DNA of 64,000 nt from Acestrorhynchus altus (Eukaryota; Chordata; Actinopteri; Characiformes; Acestrorhynchidae). The DNA lies in contig CM067523.1 in NCBI GenBank assembly GCA_034509495.1, positions 22,402,862 through 22,466,861 on the forward strand, written 5' to 3'. Numbering within the stretch: position 1 is the first letter of the stretch; every line of letters begins with the position of its first letter. The position numbers were made by a program, and so were the translations under genes. Below are positions 27,004-41,100 of the stretch, piece by piece. The notes below the pieces were generated by a model that was given only the letters and a program-made list of their open reading frames with translations, did no database searches and had not been told where the DNA came from.

Positions 27004-30000
27004 CAACACAACAGACACAGTAAGTGCAACAGGAGATGCCTACAAAGACCACAAGTGTGGACTACAGTGAGACAGGGGGACTGAAAACCTGAACATGGAC
27101 AACAGACAATACTGAGTTTACACTGGAATAGAGGTTCAGCACGGACTATAATGAACATCGAGTATGTGGACATGTGACAGAGGTGGGAGGACAGATATTA
27201 GACACTACACGGCGGAGGTGGGCATTTCAGGTCCAGCGAGCCCCAATCCACCCCAGGGCAGCACAGATCACCACCGCTGGTCATCTGTAGACTGATAACG
27301 GCTTATACTCCACCTTTCTCACCACCACTCCACAGTTCATTTTGGTAATGATGGTGTGGCAGGCCGAGCTGCAGCATAACCTGCTGGACCTGAAATACCC
27401 ACCTCTGCTATATGGACAAAAGTATAGGGACACCTGTTCATTCGATGTATCTTCCAAATTCCTACTTCGGTTGGAGTATCTCTACTGTTCAGGGAAGGCT
27501 TTCCACTAGTTTTTGGAGTATGGCTGTGAGAATTTGATTGAATTCAGTCACAAGAGCATTACTGAGATCAGGATGTCGGATGATCACCACCACACCTCAT
27601 CCCCAACTCCCAAACTCATCCCTCTCAAAAGTACAGATGGAGCTCCATCATTCCAGAGAACACAGCTCCACTGCTCCACAGCTCAGTGCTGGGGGGGTTT
27701 ATACCCTCTAATCCACACCTGGCATTAGACATGGTGAAATGGCTGTGTGTGCATTTGCACATCTGGGTCAGCAATGGATCATTAGAAGAGGTGTCCACAA
27801 ACTTTTGGACATATAGTGCAGGTAAAAGACTACAGTAGAACAGAACACACTGCCTGGAAAATGACAGCAAATCCGAGAAAACCGCCCTTCACAGGGGCAC
27901 ACTGCCACCTTGTGGACAGTGCTGCTCTCCCAGGCAGGTGTGCTAAGAACATTCTGGAAGGGCATCTGCTTCGGTCGTCTCTGTGATGAAGGCCATATTA
28001 TACTCGAGTTTAAAGCCACTGAGCACCGTCAGGATCAGGCAGCTCACATACGTGGCATCAGGGCACTGAAGGTGAAAGTGTAGGAATGGAATAAAAGGGT
28101 CAGTGACTCTCTGCACAGCCTGCACGGCCACATCTGCAGAACATGGGTATAACAGAAGGAGTCGGGCAGGTCCTGACTGTCCATATTCAATAGATCGAAC
28201 AGAACCCAGACGCTGGGTCTGAACTAACAACAGAGGATCCACTTTAAGTTCAGAACTGAACCATTAAAATGAAAGTAAAGTCATTCAGAGTGGAGCAACA
28301 AGGACCAACACACACCTCTATGTCAATGAGCAGTCCGTCTGTGTCTCTGCAGACTTTATTCTCCTCCGTCCACCCTGATCTTCAATGATCAGGACCCCAC
28401 AGGACCACCACAGAGCAGATATGATGTGGGTGGTGGGTCATTCTCAGCACTGCAGTCACACTGACATGGTGGTGGTGTGTTAGTGTGTGTTGTTCTGGTA
28501 CGAGTGGATCAGACACAGCAGTGCTGCTGGAGTGTTTAAACCCCTCAGCGTCACTGCTGGACCGAGAACAGTCCACCACGGTAAACCTGTTGGTACATTT
28601 CTCTTAAATGGAGAATTTCACGTTAAACCAGCCTGAATGACCTTTAGCATCTGAATACTTGAATTAACTCTTAAACCTGCATTAATTCAAACGACCGAAT
28701 CTGCACTGGACAGAAAAGTCAAGTGAAAAGACGGACACTGAAGACACCAACATGCCAACAGACGATGAACGGCAGGACTCCAGGAGTTGTTTCAAACAAA
28801 GGACAGAACTGAAGAAAGACCATGACAGCAAAATGAATGAGAACACAAAACGAAGACAGAAATAGTAATGATGTGACTTACCACGTAAGTCAGGCCCATA
28901 ATTATTTGGACAGAGACAGTCGTCATGATTTGGGCTCTGCTTGCCACCACATTGGAGACGTAACTGAAGTTTAGACTTTAGGGTTCAAACAAAAATATCC
29001 TATAAACGTTTAGGAAACGCAACCGTTTATCTTCAAAGCCTCCTCATTTCAGGGGCTCAAACGTAACTGGACGATTATCTCAGCAGCTTCTTCATGGGCT
29101 GCCTGGACGAATCCCTCATTACTCCATCATCAGTGAAGCAGGTCAAAGGTCAGCAGCTGATTCCAGGTGTTGGTTTTGCATTTTGCATTTGCTGTGAACC
29201 GACAACATGCGGTCAATGGAGCTCTGAATGGACGTGAAACTGACCATCATTGGTCTGAAAAAGAAGAAATCCATCAGAGAGAGGAGATGTTGGGAAGTTT
29301 GGTGCATTCAGGGAAATAAAGAGCGCACTGGTCAGCTCAGGAACTCAAAAGGCCTGGATGTCCATGGAAGACAACAGTGGTTGAGGATCTCAGAATCCTT
29401 TCCCTGGTGAAGAAAAACCTTTCAGAACATCCACCCAGAGTGAAGAACGCTCTGCAGCAGGGAGGGAAGTGTATCAGTATCTGAGTCTACCATAAAGAGC
29501 AGATACAGAAGGTCCACCACAAGGTCCAAACCATTATTTAGACTCTTTATAAGACAGTTCTGCAGCAGAGTTCTTTAGACAGATGAAACCATCATCAACC
29601 TGTTCCAGAACGATGGGGAGAAGAAAGTATGGAGAAGGTTTGGATCCAGAGCACACCACATCCTCTGTTAAACATGGTGGAGGCAGTGTGAGGGCATGGG
29701 CACGCAGGGCTTCCAAGATCACTGGTCACTACAGTTTACTGAAGATGTTTACAGGGACACTGTCTGCTCAGATTCAATCAAACGCAGCAAGGTTGTGTGA
29801 ACCGCGCTTCACAGTACAGATGGACAATGATCCTAAACATTCTTTATGGTCATAATAATTTGTCCAGTTATTTCTGAGCCCCTGAAATGAGGGTCTGTAC
29901 AAAAATGATTCCTGATGGTTTCATAGGATATAAATAAATGAACCCTGAAAGATTTACACTTCAATTCCAAACAATCCCAGCTGTTTTAATCCAAATCCAA

Positions 30001-32107
30001 AGTGGAGGCAAGCAGAGCTCAAAGATCTCACTGTCTATATATTTATGGACTCCTAACCTAAAGGGCAATGAATGAAGTGAAAACCATCAGCGGCTGCTGG
30101 GGTACATTCACTGTCACTGACGTTGTAATGATCTCCTTCAACCAGGCTGAAGATGGAAGTGCCCTGACCTGAGGGTCCCTAACCTCAGTCCTCTCTCACG
30201 GGCTCTCGGGGGGGAAAAAAGAGAACAGCTGATTTGAACACGTACCGTCTTTATAGGTCAAACTGCCCGAGGAGAATTTTTTACGGTGTGTGCGGGCGTA
30301 GTCCTGCAGGTTGGGGGCGCTAGAGGACCCCCCGAGGACAGTGGTGCTGAAGAGCCCTGCACATTGAGAGCCTGTGGAGGGGGGTTAGAGCACTACGTTA
30401 GTTAGTCCTCACACTACAAACACATGCTGTTACTCAGATTCAGATTCAGACTCAGACTCAGACTCAGACTCAGATTCAGATTCAGATTCAGACTCAGATT
30501 CAGATTTAGATTCAGATTCAGATTCAGACTCAGACTCAGATTCAGATTCAGACTCAGATTCAGACTCTGATTCAGACTCTGATTCAGACTCAGACTCAGA
30601 TTTAGATTCAGACTCAGATTCAGACTCAGATTTAGATTCAGATTCAGATTTAGATTCAGACTCAGATTCAGATTTAGATTCAGATTCAGACTCAATACTT
30701 ACTGTAAGTGATGATATATGAAGGCTTTATTAGCCATTTATAGCAGCAATCAATGAATCTATTCAAAGGAACAGGATAAAAGATCTGCACACTGCTCTGA
30801 TTGGTTCATATGATGTAACTCAGGGTTTCAGTCGGATGAGGAATAAGATAAATATGTGTTTAATAACCTCAGCATATGAAGGTTATTGGTGTAATTCGTG
30901 AATATATAATATATTGCTCACTTTCTAAACGACATGCTGTTATTATCAATCATTTGTTAAGTTCATAAACTTGCTGAGTCAGTTTTTAAACGAGTTCATC
31001 ATTGATTCACAATAAATTCAGGATTAAATCACAATTCAAACGTCTACATTCATTCATTAATGAACATTAATTCCATTCCTAACATCGGGTGTAAACTAAC
31101 CACATGGCTCTGTTTTACTGCATTTCGCTGCTGTCCAATGAAAAACGTTTCTCCGTTTTTGTCCATGTTCAGTTTTCTCCAGCTGTTCTGCACACCGTAC
31201 ACAATAGTTCTGGATGAACAGTCCAATATAAATACTCGACAATTACTGTCAATTACTCTTTGAGTCAATTACACATTGACTTCCATTCAAAGTTAAGAGC
31301 ATTTTTGTCATCTGCTGTAAAGTTGCCTTTTTGGAGATGTTTTTATTGGACAGTGACGATATACAAAGAGCAGTGAATCATATCAGACAGACAGAAAATT
31401 ATATATTTATATTTATATATATTTATCTTGACCAATTCAGATTTTTTTAACCCCTTATAAATGACAGAATACAGAAACATGACTTCCAGCGAGCTGGTTG
31501 GTCTTCACCGCGCAGTGAAGCGGCTGTGGCTGAAGTGGATCCCTACTCCATCATTGTTTTGTCAGGTTTATCTCCACTGGTTCTCCACTGGTTCTGATGT
31601 GAAGCGAGATCAGTAGCTTCAGAGATAAACCTCACTGAGTGTGAAATGTGTGTAACTTGGTTTGCTTTGTCATGCACACGCATGCTCGACGGGTATTAGG
31701 TGGGGGCTGGGGGGTGTGGGGTGTGGGGTGGGGGGAGGGGTGGGGTTGTGGGGTGTGGGGTGTGTGCTGCATGCCCTCATGTGGCTCCCAAGTATCAACG
31801 TGACCACGCACAGAATGGGTTATATGAGACTGGTCAGCTGGTCACCAGTTATGGATCCGCTGAAGTGCTGACCAATCACAGGTGCTTCCAGTGAGTTTCT
31901 GTGGATGTTTGGAATTTGTGGAATTCTGTGGATGTTTGGAATTCATGGAATTCTGTGGATGTTTGGAATTTGTGGAATTCTGTGGATGTTTTGAAATTGA
32001 TTATTAAGTTATATTGAGAAACTCTGAATAAGTCCTGTAGACATCTGATTTAACTTGCACTGACCCACTGTTCTGCACACAGGGGAAATTGTCCTCTGCA
32101 TTTAACC

Positions 32108-32149
<42 letters not shown>

Positions 32150-35100
32150 CGGGCAGTGAGCACACATGCCCAGAGTGGTGGGCAGCCCCTTCCACAGCAC
32201 CGAGATCAGCGCTGGGAGTTAAGGGCCTTGCTCAAGGCTGGTTCCCTAAGCACCAGGCAACGTCCTACCATATAACATACGCCCTTCATCACGGCTGCCC
32301 TCACTCCAGGTGTGTGTAATGGTCACTAATGGGTCAGTTAAATTGCAGGCTGGATTCCATTGTCTTGCTGTGCATCAAAAATGTAAATCTGTAATTTATC
32401 CATGTGCAAAGCCTGAAGAACCGGTCAGCATCACTAAACTCTCCCGTGAGAAGTGACAATACATCATACACATGCAGCATCCAGATAAACATCTTCTGAT
32501 GTCTGATGGGTTTGAATGAACAATAAAGAAGAAAGTCCAGATAGACAATTCTTTTAACTATGTATTATATGCAGTTATATAACAAATCCAAAATATACTG
32601 TATATAGTAATCTTGCCCAGTTTCACTCTCCAGGAAGGACAAAATGCTGTCTACCTATTAAACAGTCCTTGAGTCTAAAACAGTCCCCTATCGTGTATGC
32701 TATTTAGGGTTTCATGGGTCACTCCTCGCCTCCTTTGTGTCCCGCGAGGAGAGTCAGGCAGGACTGGACACAGGCAGTGTTGTTTAGACAGAGAGAGGCA
32801 GGGCAGTGAGGATGGTTGAGACAAACAAGACACCCGATACCTACCTAATCCACTCTGCTTCATCTCTGGAGACTGACGTGAGCAGGAGGGGAAGAGGCGG
32901 TGGCCGCCGGCTTTGGGGCTAAGCTTTCGACGGACCTACAACAGCGCAACGCACAACACACAGTCATAGAACCAGACCTATAAAACCACGCCAGTCACAG
33001 TCCCCTGACATCCTCTCTGCTATCTGTCAAGGGTTGTTACAGCAGTTAAGCGCAGTCAATCACAGTCAGAGTAACATGGCTGGACAGGGTGGTGAGCAGG
33101 AACCGCAGAGCAGATCTGCATTAGTAGATAAAGAAGTTTTTGCGATGGCATGAGCATACCTCCATGGGCGGTCTTCGGTTTTTGGGATGAAGGGGACCTG
33201 CGCTGGAGTGCTGACCGTTTCAGACAGAGGCAGAGCGGTCAGCTGTGCACAAGGTTTCTCAGCTGTGAGATCTGTCTGCTTCTGGTCGTTTCTAAATCAA
33301 AGCAAACACAAAGACAACAATGACACCAATGACATGAGAGATACAGCAAAAACAATATCACAATAAACAACAGTAAAACAGACACACACACACACACACA
33401 CACACCGCTTCACTTTTGTTATGTCACGGCTTATTCCAAATTGGATTAGAATTAATTTTTTTCCTGGAACAGGGTTCAGACAAACCTCTTCAGCCTCCTG
33501 AAGTAAGCAGTGTGGTCTTTTGCGTCTTTGTGGTGTGTTCTTCCCATCTAAGTTGAGTGAGTTACCCGGTAGGTACATTACTATTTATTGAAACCAATGT
33601 CCGCACCTCCATGAGATCTTCCCAGAGCTCCCTCCTTGTTGTCCCTGGATAAGCCATGACCTTTCGGACAAGCTGTGTCGGAGACCAGGAAGGACACTTT
33701 GAAAAAACAGTGTTCCATAAGTCTTCATCCTCCAGATGATGCTCCCAACAATGGAGACAGGCAGGCCCAGCTCCTTGGAAAGGGTTTTGTTCCCCTTGCC
33801 ATCCTTGTGACCCTCCATGATTTTATCTCTGATGGCTTTCGAATGCTCCTCTTCCTTCATGATGACCATGTATGAGTGCTGGGACTTTTACAATCAGGAG
33901 ATCATTAATCCAAGCACGTGAAGCTCATTGTTCTAAGTACCTCAATTACTTCTTAACACCTGAAGGAACCAAACGGGATTCTGGTGGTTTGAATAATAAC
34001 TGACCGTCTGATAAACTTTGAACCTTTTATAAAAAATAATAATAAATAGAGAAATAAGATTCTTTTTCCTGCAGCGTACTTCACATGTCCAGGCCCATCT
34101 ACAGCCAGGAGTGCCGGAAACATGGAAACCCCACCCAGATAGGGTCTCAAACCCATGACCTGTGGGATTTAAAATTAAAAAGAATCCTATAAAAAACATT
34201 CCACATAATATCTGAATAGAAAGCCCCTGAGAGCACACAGGCCTGGAAAGCACCCAGGAAATTATGAGGAAGGAAGACCATATTTGGAAGAAGACCTCTG
34301 AATGAACCTGGGAGAAGCAACAGAGTCTGACAACAAAAGACCTAAACTCAGCAAAGATGCACTTGGGAAGAGCAGCTCCCAGAAACCTGACCTTGGCCTG
34401 CTGATTTCCCACTTAGGGAGCATATGCTCAGACCATTTGTGAGATCTTCGTCTGGTACCTGTTGACTTGTTCAATAAAGAAGAAGCTCACCCTCTTCTGA
34501 GCACTGCAGTCTGATAGTTAGAATTGTTAGTGAGTTGATATTCTGATGTTAGAGTCCCCTGGAGGGAATTAGACACTGTGTCCGATTTTAGGCACGACAG
34601 ACCCCAGTGCTGGAAGGCGAATGTGCTACAGTGAGATGACCTGAGATGACCTCACAGCAGCCCAGCAGAACGGCCTTACCTCGGAAGACGCAGGACGAAA
34701 GCCAAAGCCCATCGGTGCATTCTCCTCCTCACACACTTTAACCCCTGGACTGAAGTGCAGCTCCACATGGAAGCGCTCCTCTGATGAAGGGTCCTGCACA
34801 ACAACAGATCCATTAATGAGTGATGACAACGTCGGAAAACAACGTCAGTTCTTAACAATATACATCTGAAAAAGACCATCGTTGAGCTGCCATAAAGGGA
34901 GCCACTCTGACTCCAGCATGGTGGAGCACTGGTACGAGTGGATGAGACACAGCAGTGCTGCTGGAGTGTTTAAACACTGCGTCCACTCACTGTCCACTCT
35001 ATTAGACACTCCTAGCTAGTTGCTCCACCTTGTAGATGTAAAGTCAGAAACAGAAGCTTGTCAGTGTGACTGCAGTGCTGAGAACGACCCACCACCCACA

Positions 35101-38100
35101 TCATATCTGCTCTGTGGTGGTCCTGTGGGGTCCTGATCATTGAAGATCAGGGTGAAAGGAGGAGAATAAACAGATGATCTACAGTCTGGATTTATAGAAC
35201 CACAAAGAGCTCCTGTGTGGTCAGAGGAGATGATAGAGTGGATGGTTACGATGTTATGGTTGTTTTTGTGTAAACAGTCAACAATAGTAGAAATCTGTCT
35301 ATATATTCAGAACAGCGTTTCATACAGTGTGAGAAACTGAAAACCAGTCAATACTCAAATGACTCCACGACTCAGCTGTGGAATCCCAGTTCTCCCAGCA
35401 GTGCACTGGAGAAACAGCAGGTACCTTATTGTTGTCTTCATAAAGCATGATGACTATCTGAGTCATGTAGTTGAGTTCAGAGACGGCGCTCAGATAGTCC
35501 ATGGCCCTTTTCCACTGTTGGTCCTTCTCTTCCTGTAACATGGTGAAAATCAGGGTTAGTGATCTGCCAGTGTGTGTATGCTGCGTAATGGTGCCTCGGT
35601 CTCAGAGCTGTCCTAGTGCTTACGTCCAGCAGGCCTCCATAACGGAAGATGCTGAGCAGGGAGTGGACGTGACTCTCGCTGGTGAAGTACAGCCGCGTCC
35701 GCACGTGCCTGCCAGGGGAGAGCACGCCGCGGGAATACCTGCGACAGAACGGCGTGAGCGTAAACATCACACAGAAGGGACGTACTGCACAACAGAGCGA
35801 ACAGGACGTGTTTCCTTCACGTTCGGGACATAACACACACACTAAGGGACTCACAGTGGGTGGAGCTTGTTAACAGACTCGTCCTCGTGAGTCCTCTGCA
35901 GATCCAGCTGGATCTTCTTGATCAGGGGCAGACAGTAAGCATATGCGATGTCCAACTTCTCCATCTTATTAATGCCATATTCCTGTCCAGGCAGAAGGAC
36001 ATGTTTGATATCAATCAGGGTTTAATAACTTGGATAATTAATGATTCAATCAAGGGTATTAATCTCTCAGCATGTACAGTACAGGATCAGGACCCCACAG
36101 GACCACCACAGAGCAGCTGTTATGCGGGTGGTGGGTCATTCTGTCATACTGGTGCTGCTTGTTTCTGTTAACTATTCATTTGTCTAATGTATTACTGAAT
36201 AATAATAATAATAACTGGTGCTGATTGATTCATGATGGAATTTGACGTTTCATGCCACACGGTTTCATGAGCCGTAATAAAATCAGCTCATGAGCTCAGA
36301 GATTTACACCCCTAATTAAGCCATACAGTGAACAATAAAGATACCACAGATTAAACGCCGTCTGCGTGGTCCTCCTGCCGGGACATGCTCGTGTACCTGT
36401 GGTATAACGAGGTCAGCCAGTGCACGGGACAGTGTGAACAGCTCTAAAGTGTCCTCCAGGCCCAGAGAGCTGTTGTGCTGCACATCATATTTCACACAGT
36501 CATAAATGTCTGGGATCTTGCTGATGTCATATCGGCCACTCTTCATGCGGAAGTCTCTTTCCAGTTTGGACCAGCGCTGCAGCATTAGCTCCAGAGTCTC
36601 ACTGTGGTACAGCTGCAAGTCTGAGGACAAAGAACAAGCAGAGTTTGTTTTGAATAAACTGACCAGAACAGACTTCAATGACCTTAAAATCACAAAGTAA
36701 TACACGTAAACACCAGTTTAAGAATCGTCCTTAGCTGGTACTGGCCCAGAACAACCTCCTTTCACCCTGATCTTCAATGATCAGGACCCCACAGGACCAC
36801 CACAGAGCAGATATGATGTGGGTGGTGGGTCATTCTCAGCACTGCAGTCACACTGACATGGTGGTGGTGTGTTAGTGTGTGTTGCTGGTACGAGTGGATC
36901 AGACACAGCAGTGCTGCTGGAGTGTTTAAACACTGTGTCCACTCACTGTCCACTCTATCAGACACTCCTACCGAGTGTCTCCACCTTGTAGATGTAAAGT
37001 CAGAGACAGAAGCTCATCTGTTTCTGCACAGTTTGTGTTGGTCGTCCTCTAGTCCTTCATCAGTGCTCACAGGACGCTGCTCACAGGACATTTCTGCTGG
37101 GTGGACTGTTCTTGGTCCAGCAGTGACACTGAGGGGTTTAAACACTCCAGCAGCACTGCTGCGTCTGATCCACTCGTACCAGCAACACACACTAACACAC
37201 CACCACCATGTCAGTGTGACTGCAGTGCTGAGAATGAACCACCCCCCACATAATAAGTGCTGGTGTGTATTCAAGGACTGAAGGAGATGTATTGTCATTC
37301 GTATCCCGTGCGGTACATGATGTGGAAGGACATTATGAACTACAGGTCGCGGTTAAACCCAAAAAGCAATGTATTTAAAACAGAAATAAACAGAAACGTA
37401 TGTTGGAATGTTTCTACTGACTGTTTCTTACAGGGTTGTGTCAATCAGAAAGAATCAGGGACGTAACCTGCAGATTTCGGATCTTCCAGCCTTTTGCGGA
37501 TCTGTGAAGTGAGGCTCTGGATCAGGCTGTAGACTTTCTCACACGTGCCCACCGGGTTTTCGACCGCCGTCATAGAGCTCAGCAGAGAAGTGCTGCAGGT
37601 TGGGGCCAGCTAGAAGGGACAATGAAAATCAGTGTACAGTCTCGCTAAACGGAACCGCTCGTTCACATATTCCCATTATTCTATAGGGACGTGCAAAAGT
37701 TTGGGCACCCCTGGTCTAATGACTGTTCCTAAGAAAGAGGACGAATAAGTGATCTCCAAAATCCAGAGATACACACTCCCTTTGTGTCTCAGAAACATTT
37801 AGTACAGTTAGAACCTGACAGTCAAGCAGTCACCTAATTGCAGTCAAGCAGGGGTTCTGATTTGCCTTTCTAGCAATCCAATCAGATCCCATCCTTTCGT
37901 CAGGTGACTCCTCCCCTTCTTTTCACGCTACAATTCTACAAAACCAAAATAACACACCGGAGGTGTTTCGTCTTTGCTGTTATGCCTTTTGGAGGCGACT
38001 TCACCTTTAACTGTCTTAACTGTTCACAGTTCCTGTCATTTAGACCAGGGGGTGCATAAACTTTTGCATACCAATGTATGTATTTATGCTTCTAGTCAAG

Positions 38101-41100
38101 TGTTTAAGAACACAATACAACTACTTACTACATTTAATTTACTTTTTAAAGAAAAGGTCACGTTGGTTGTCCATCACATTAGAAGCCTCGAATGGCTGAC
38201 TAGAGCCAGCGCTGATACAGTTACCTGAGACAAGAAACTAGGGGCCACCAACCCTCTGTCTCCAGGGTTCAACTCCACCCCAAGTTTAGAATGAGACGGA
38301 AAGGTAACACTAGGCTGACCAGAGCGAAAGTGCAGAAGTGTGAGCAGCTGAAAAGCACAACTGTCCTCTCGGTGTCCAGTCCGTACACTATCTGAAGAGA
38401 CCAGCGAGGACACCAAAGCTATCTGAGACTAATAAATAATTACAAACAAAATGCGCTATTCCAGTAACACAAACCAGCAGCTTAAACCCCTCACTGTCCT
38501 GTGGGCAGCGCCCTGTGGGCAGCGTCCTGTGGTCAGCGTCCTGTGAGCACTGATGAAGGACTAGAGGACGACCAACACAAACTGTGCAGAAACAGATGAG
38601 CTTCTGTCTCTGACTTTACATCTACAAGGTGGAGACACTCGGTAGGAGTGTCTGATAGAGTGGACAGTGAGTGGACGCAGTGTTTAAGCTCTCTATGTTA
38701 CTGCACTAAAATAGGAGACATTTCTCAGGGTCATGTAGGGTCTCCATGCTTTGACAGGTAATGAATTGTGTTGCTGGCTGCTGTAAACGGAGCTCACTTT
38801 TTCAAAGTCTTCCTCACTGAAGGGCTCATCTTTCTGCATGATCTCATGAAGCCTGGCCTTCACCCTGTGCTGGCAGCCGCTCAGCGAGTCAATGTCGTTA
38901 TCCAGCAGGCCGTTCATGTTGGCACTTTTCACCATCTGCACCAGGATGGGCGTCAGCTCACCCTCCAGCGCCAACAAACCCTGCCAGGAACATCAAAGAG
39001 ATCAGTTACCATGACCCCCGCCCTCCTGCACGAACACACAGCACACCCGAACACACCCTCTACACACACACACACACACACCATAGTTTGTATGAATGGT
39101 ACAGGTGTCTGAATGGTACCTTGGCGAACGCGGCTGCTGTCATCTGCACCCTGCCCTCATCGGAGGCGTAGATCTTAAGGTCGTGCCTATAGGTGCTGTG
39201 GAGCCGAAGTAGACCGCAGCCAGGGAAGCCAGCGTAGTCGCCTACACACACAGACACAGAACAACACGATGGTCACTACCTGACCACAGAACCGTACGAA
39301 CACAGCTCTTCTTAGTGCAAGAGCACATCACCTACATATCTAAAATAAAGACAAAAAAGAAGAGAAAGAGAGACACAGAAGAAAAGATAGAAAGATGAAG
39401 GCACTAATATGAATATACACAGAAAAAGAAAAAGGATTACTCTACGGTGACATGAAGGCCTGATTTGTGCCATCACTCCATCACCCTCTACCTTGTCCTC
39501 CGGGGTACATGCAGCGGAAGGCTCTACCCAGTTCCTCCGCCTGTACGCGCCCTGCAGGGGTCAGCTCACCACCCCACTTCAGCACCAGCAGCAACGACGG
39601 ACCATCCTTACGCGTGTCTGCACACAGAAAAGTAAACATCTCAGTCCTCGCTCACAAAACCTCGCATCTCCATTCACACGGTGGATCTGGATTTACATTG
39701 TGTCCAATTTTCATCAAGAATAGACCAAAACAAGGTTTCTGTGTGACAGTGACGATACACTGATCAGCTGATCAGCTGCAACATTATGACCACCTCCATG
39801 TACGAGTGGATCAGACACAGCAGTGCTGCTGGAGTGTTTAAACCCCTCACTGTCACTGCTGGACCGAGACAGCTGGACAGTCCACCAACCAGAAACGTCC
39901 AGCCGACAGCGTCCTGTGGGCAGCGTCCTGTGAGCACTGATGAAGGACTAGAGGACGACCAACACAAACTGTGCAGAAACAGATGAGCTTCTGTCTCTGA
40001 CTTTACATCTACAAGGTGGTGGGATGGACAGTCAGAGAATAAACAAGGCGGTGGACATACTGTTATGGCTGATTGGTGTGTATATAGTAAGAAGACAGAT
40101 TAAGTCCTCGTTTACCTTCCTCCTCACTGGAAGTCTTCGGCCGTCCATGGGGGAGATAAGTCAGCTGCACTTTCCTATTGATCCCGGAGAAATGACCGTA
40201 CCTGACCACAAACCCAAAACCCACTCCAGCAAATTAGGATCCAGACATACAACAGCAAAACAAACACGGTTTGACCTTAATCATTTTGCTGACCGGGATA
40301 TTATCAGAGGAGAGGAGAGTAATCGCCAAACAAGTGAACCGCTCTTAAACTCCCAAAGTCTAACCTCAGTAGTAAAGTGGGACTTAATGACCTTGTGTCA
40401 AAGCTGCATTCCAGCTCTGGTGTGGGAACATTTTCTGAGCGAGTGAGGAGCCGCATTAACGCCAGCGAGACGGTGTTCTGTCCGGTTGTGCTGACCATCG
40501 ATATGTGCTACGTAGTGGCACTGCGCTGCACTGACCCCCGATTTGTACTGTTTCCTGTGCTTTTCCTAACGATTGTGTTTCCTCGAGGGCCGTATACAAT
40601 CAGACCGCACTGTTATAATAATGATTTCTTATCTCCTCAGTTCATACCTGCACTTCTGCTGGAGCGTTTTCTGATACGGTGCTGTTAGTTGATGGAAACA
40701 GCCCACCTACAGTTTCCTTTATCAGCGTTACCTTTAAATACACACTACAGAGCAGAACTTCCACAAGGGGGCGCCACTCAGGACACTGTTTAAAAAGGTT
40801 TGAACTTTAATTATCTAAAGATCATAATAACATTGTTATTATTATATCACATCATAAAAGCTCTTAAAATGTCAATATTGTTTATCACAGTATAACAGTA
40901 TAACACCTCCCCAAGACGTTTAATAACTACAGCAGGTCTGACAAAGAACATACACCTTAAGAAGTCCAGCGGGACTCCTGTTCTTTGCTGGTGCTCTAGT
41001 TCAATCGTCTCTAGTCACGTCGTAACGAATAGAATCAAAGCTCCTGCCTTTCAGTGTTTTCTGTTTTGAGACAATACTTTCAAGCATTTGGACGAGAGTC

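Noticed and set aside
30414..30695. A 93-residue Leu-Asn-Ser repeat ORF
   Set aside because: Artefact of the TCAGAY hexanucleotide array.
33160..33291. An apparent frameshift in PPIP5K1 between exons 22 and 24
   Set aside because: It vanishes when the internal acceptor before 33210 is used; phases then fit throughout.
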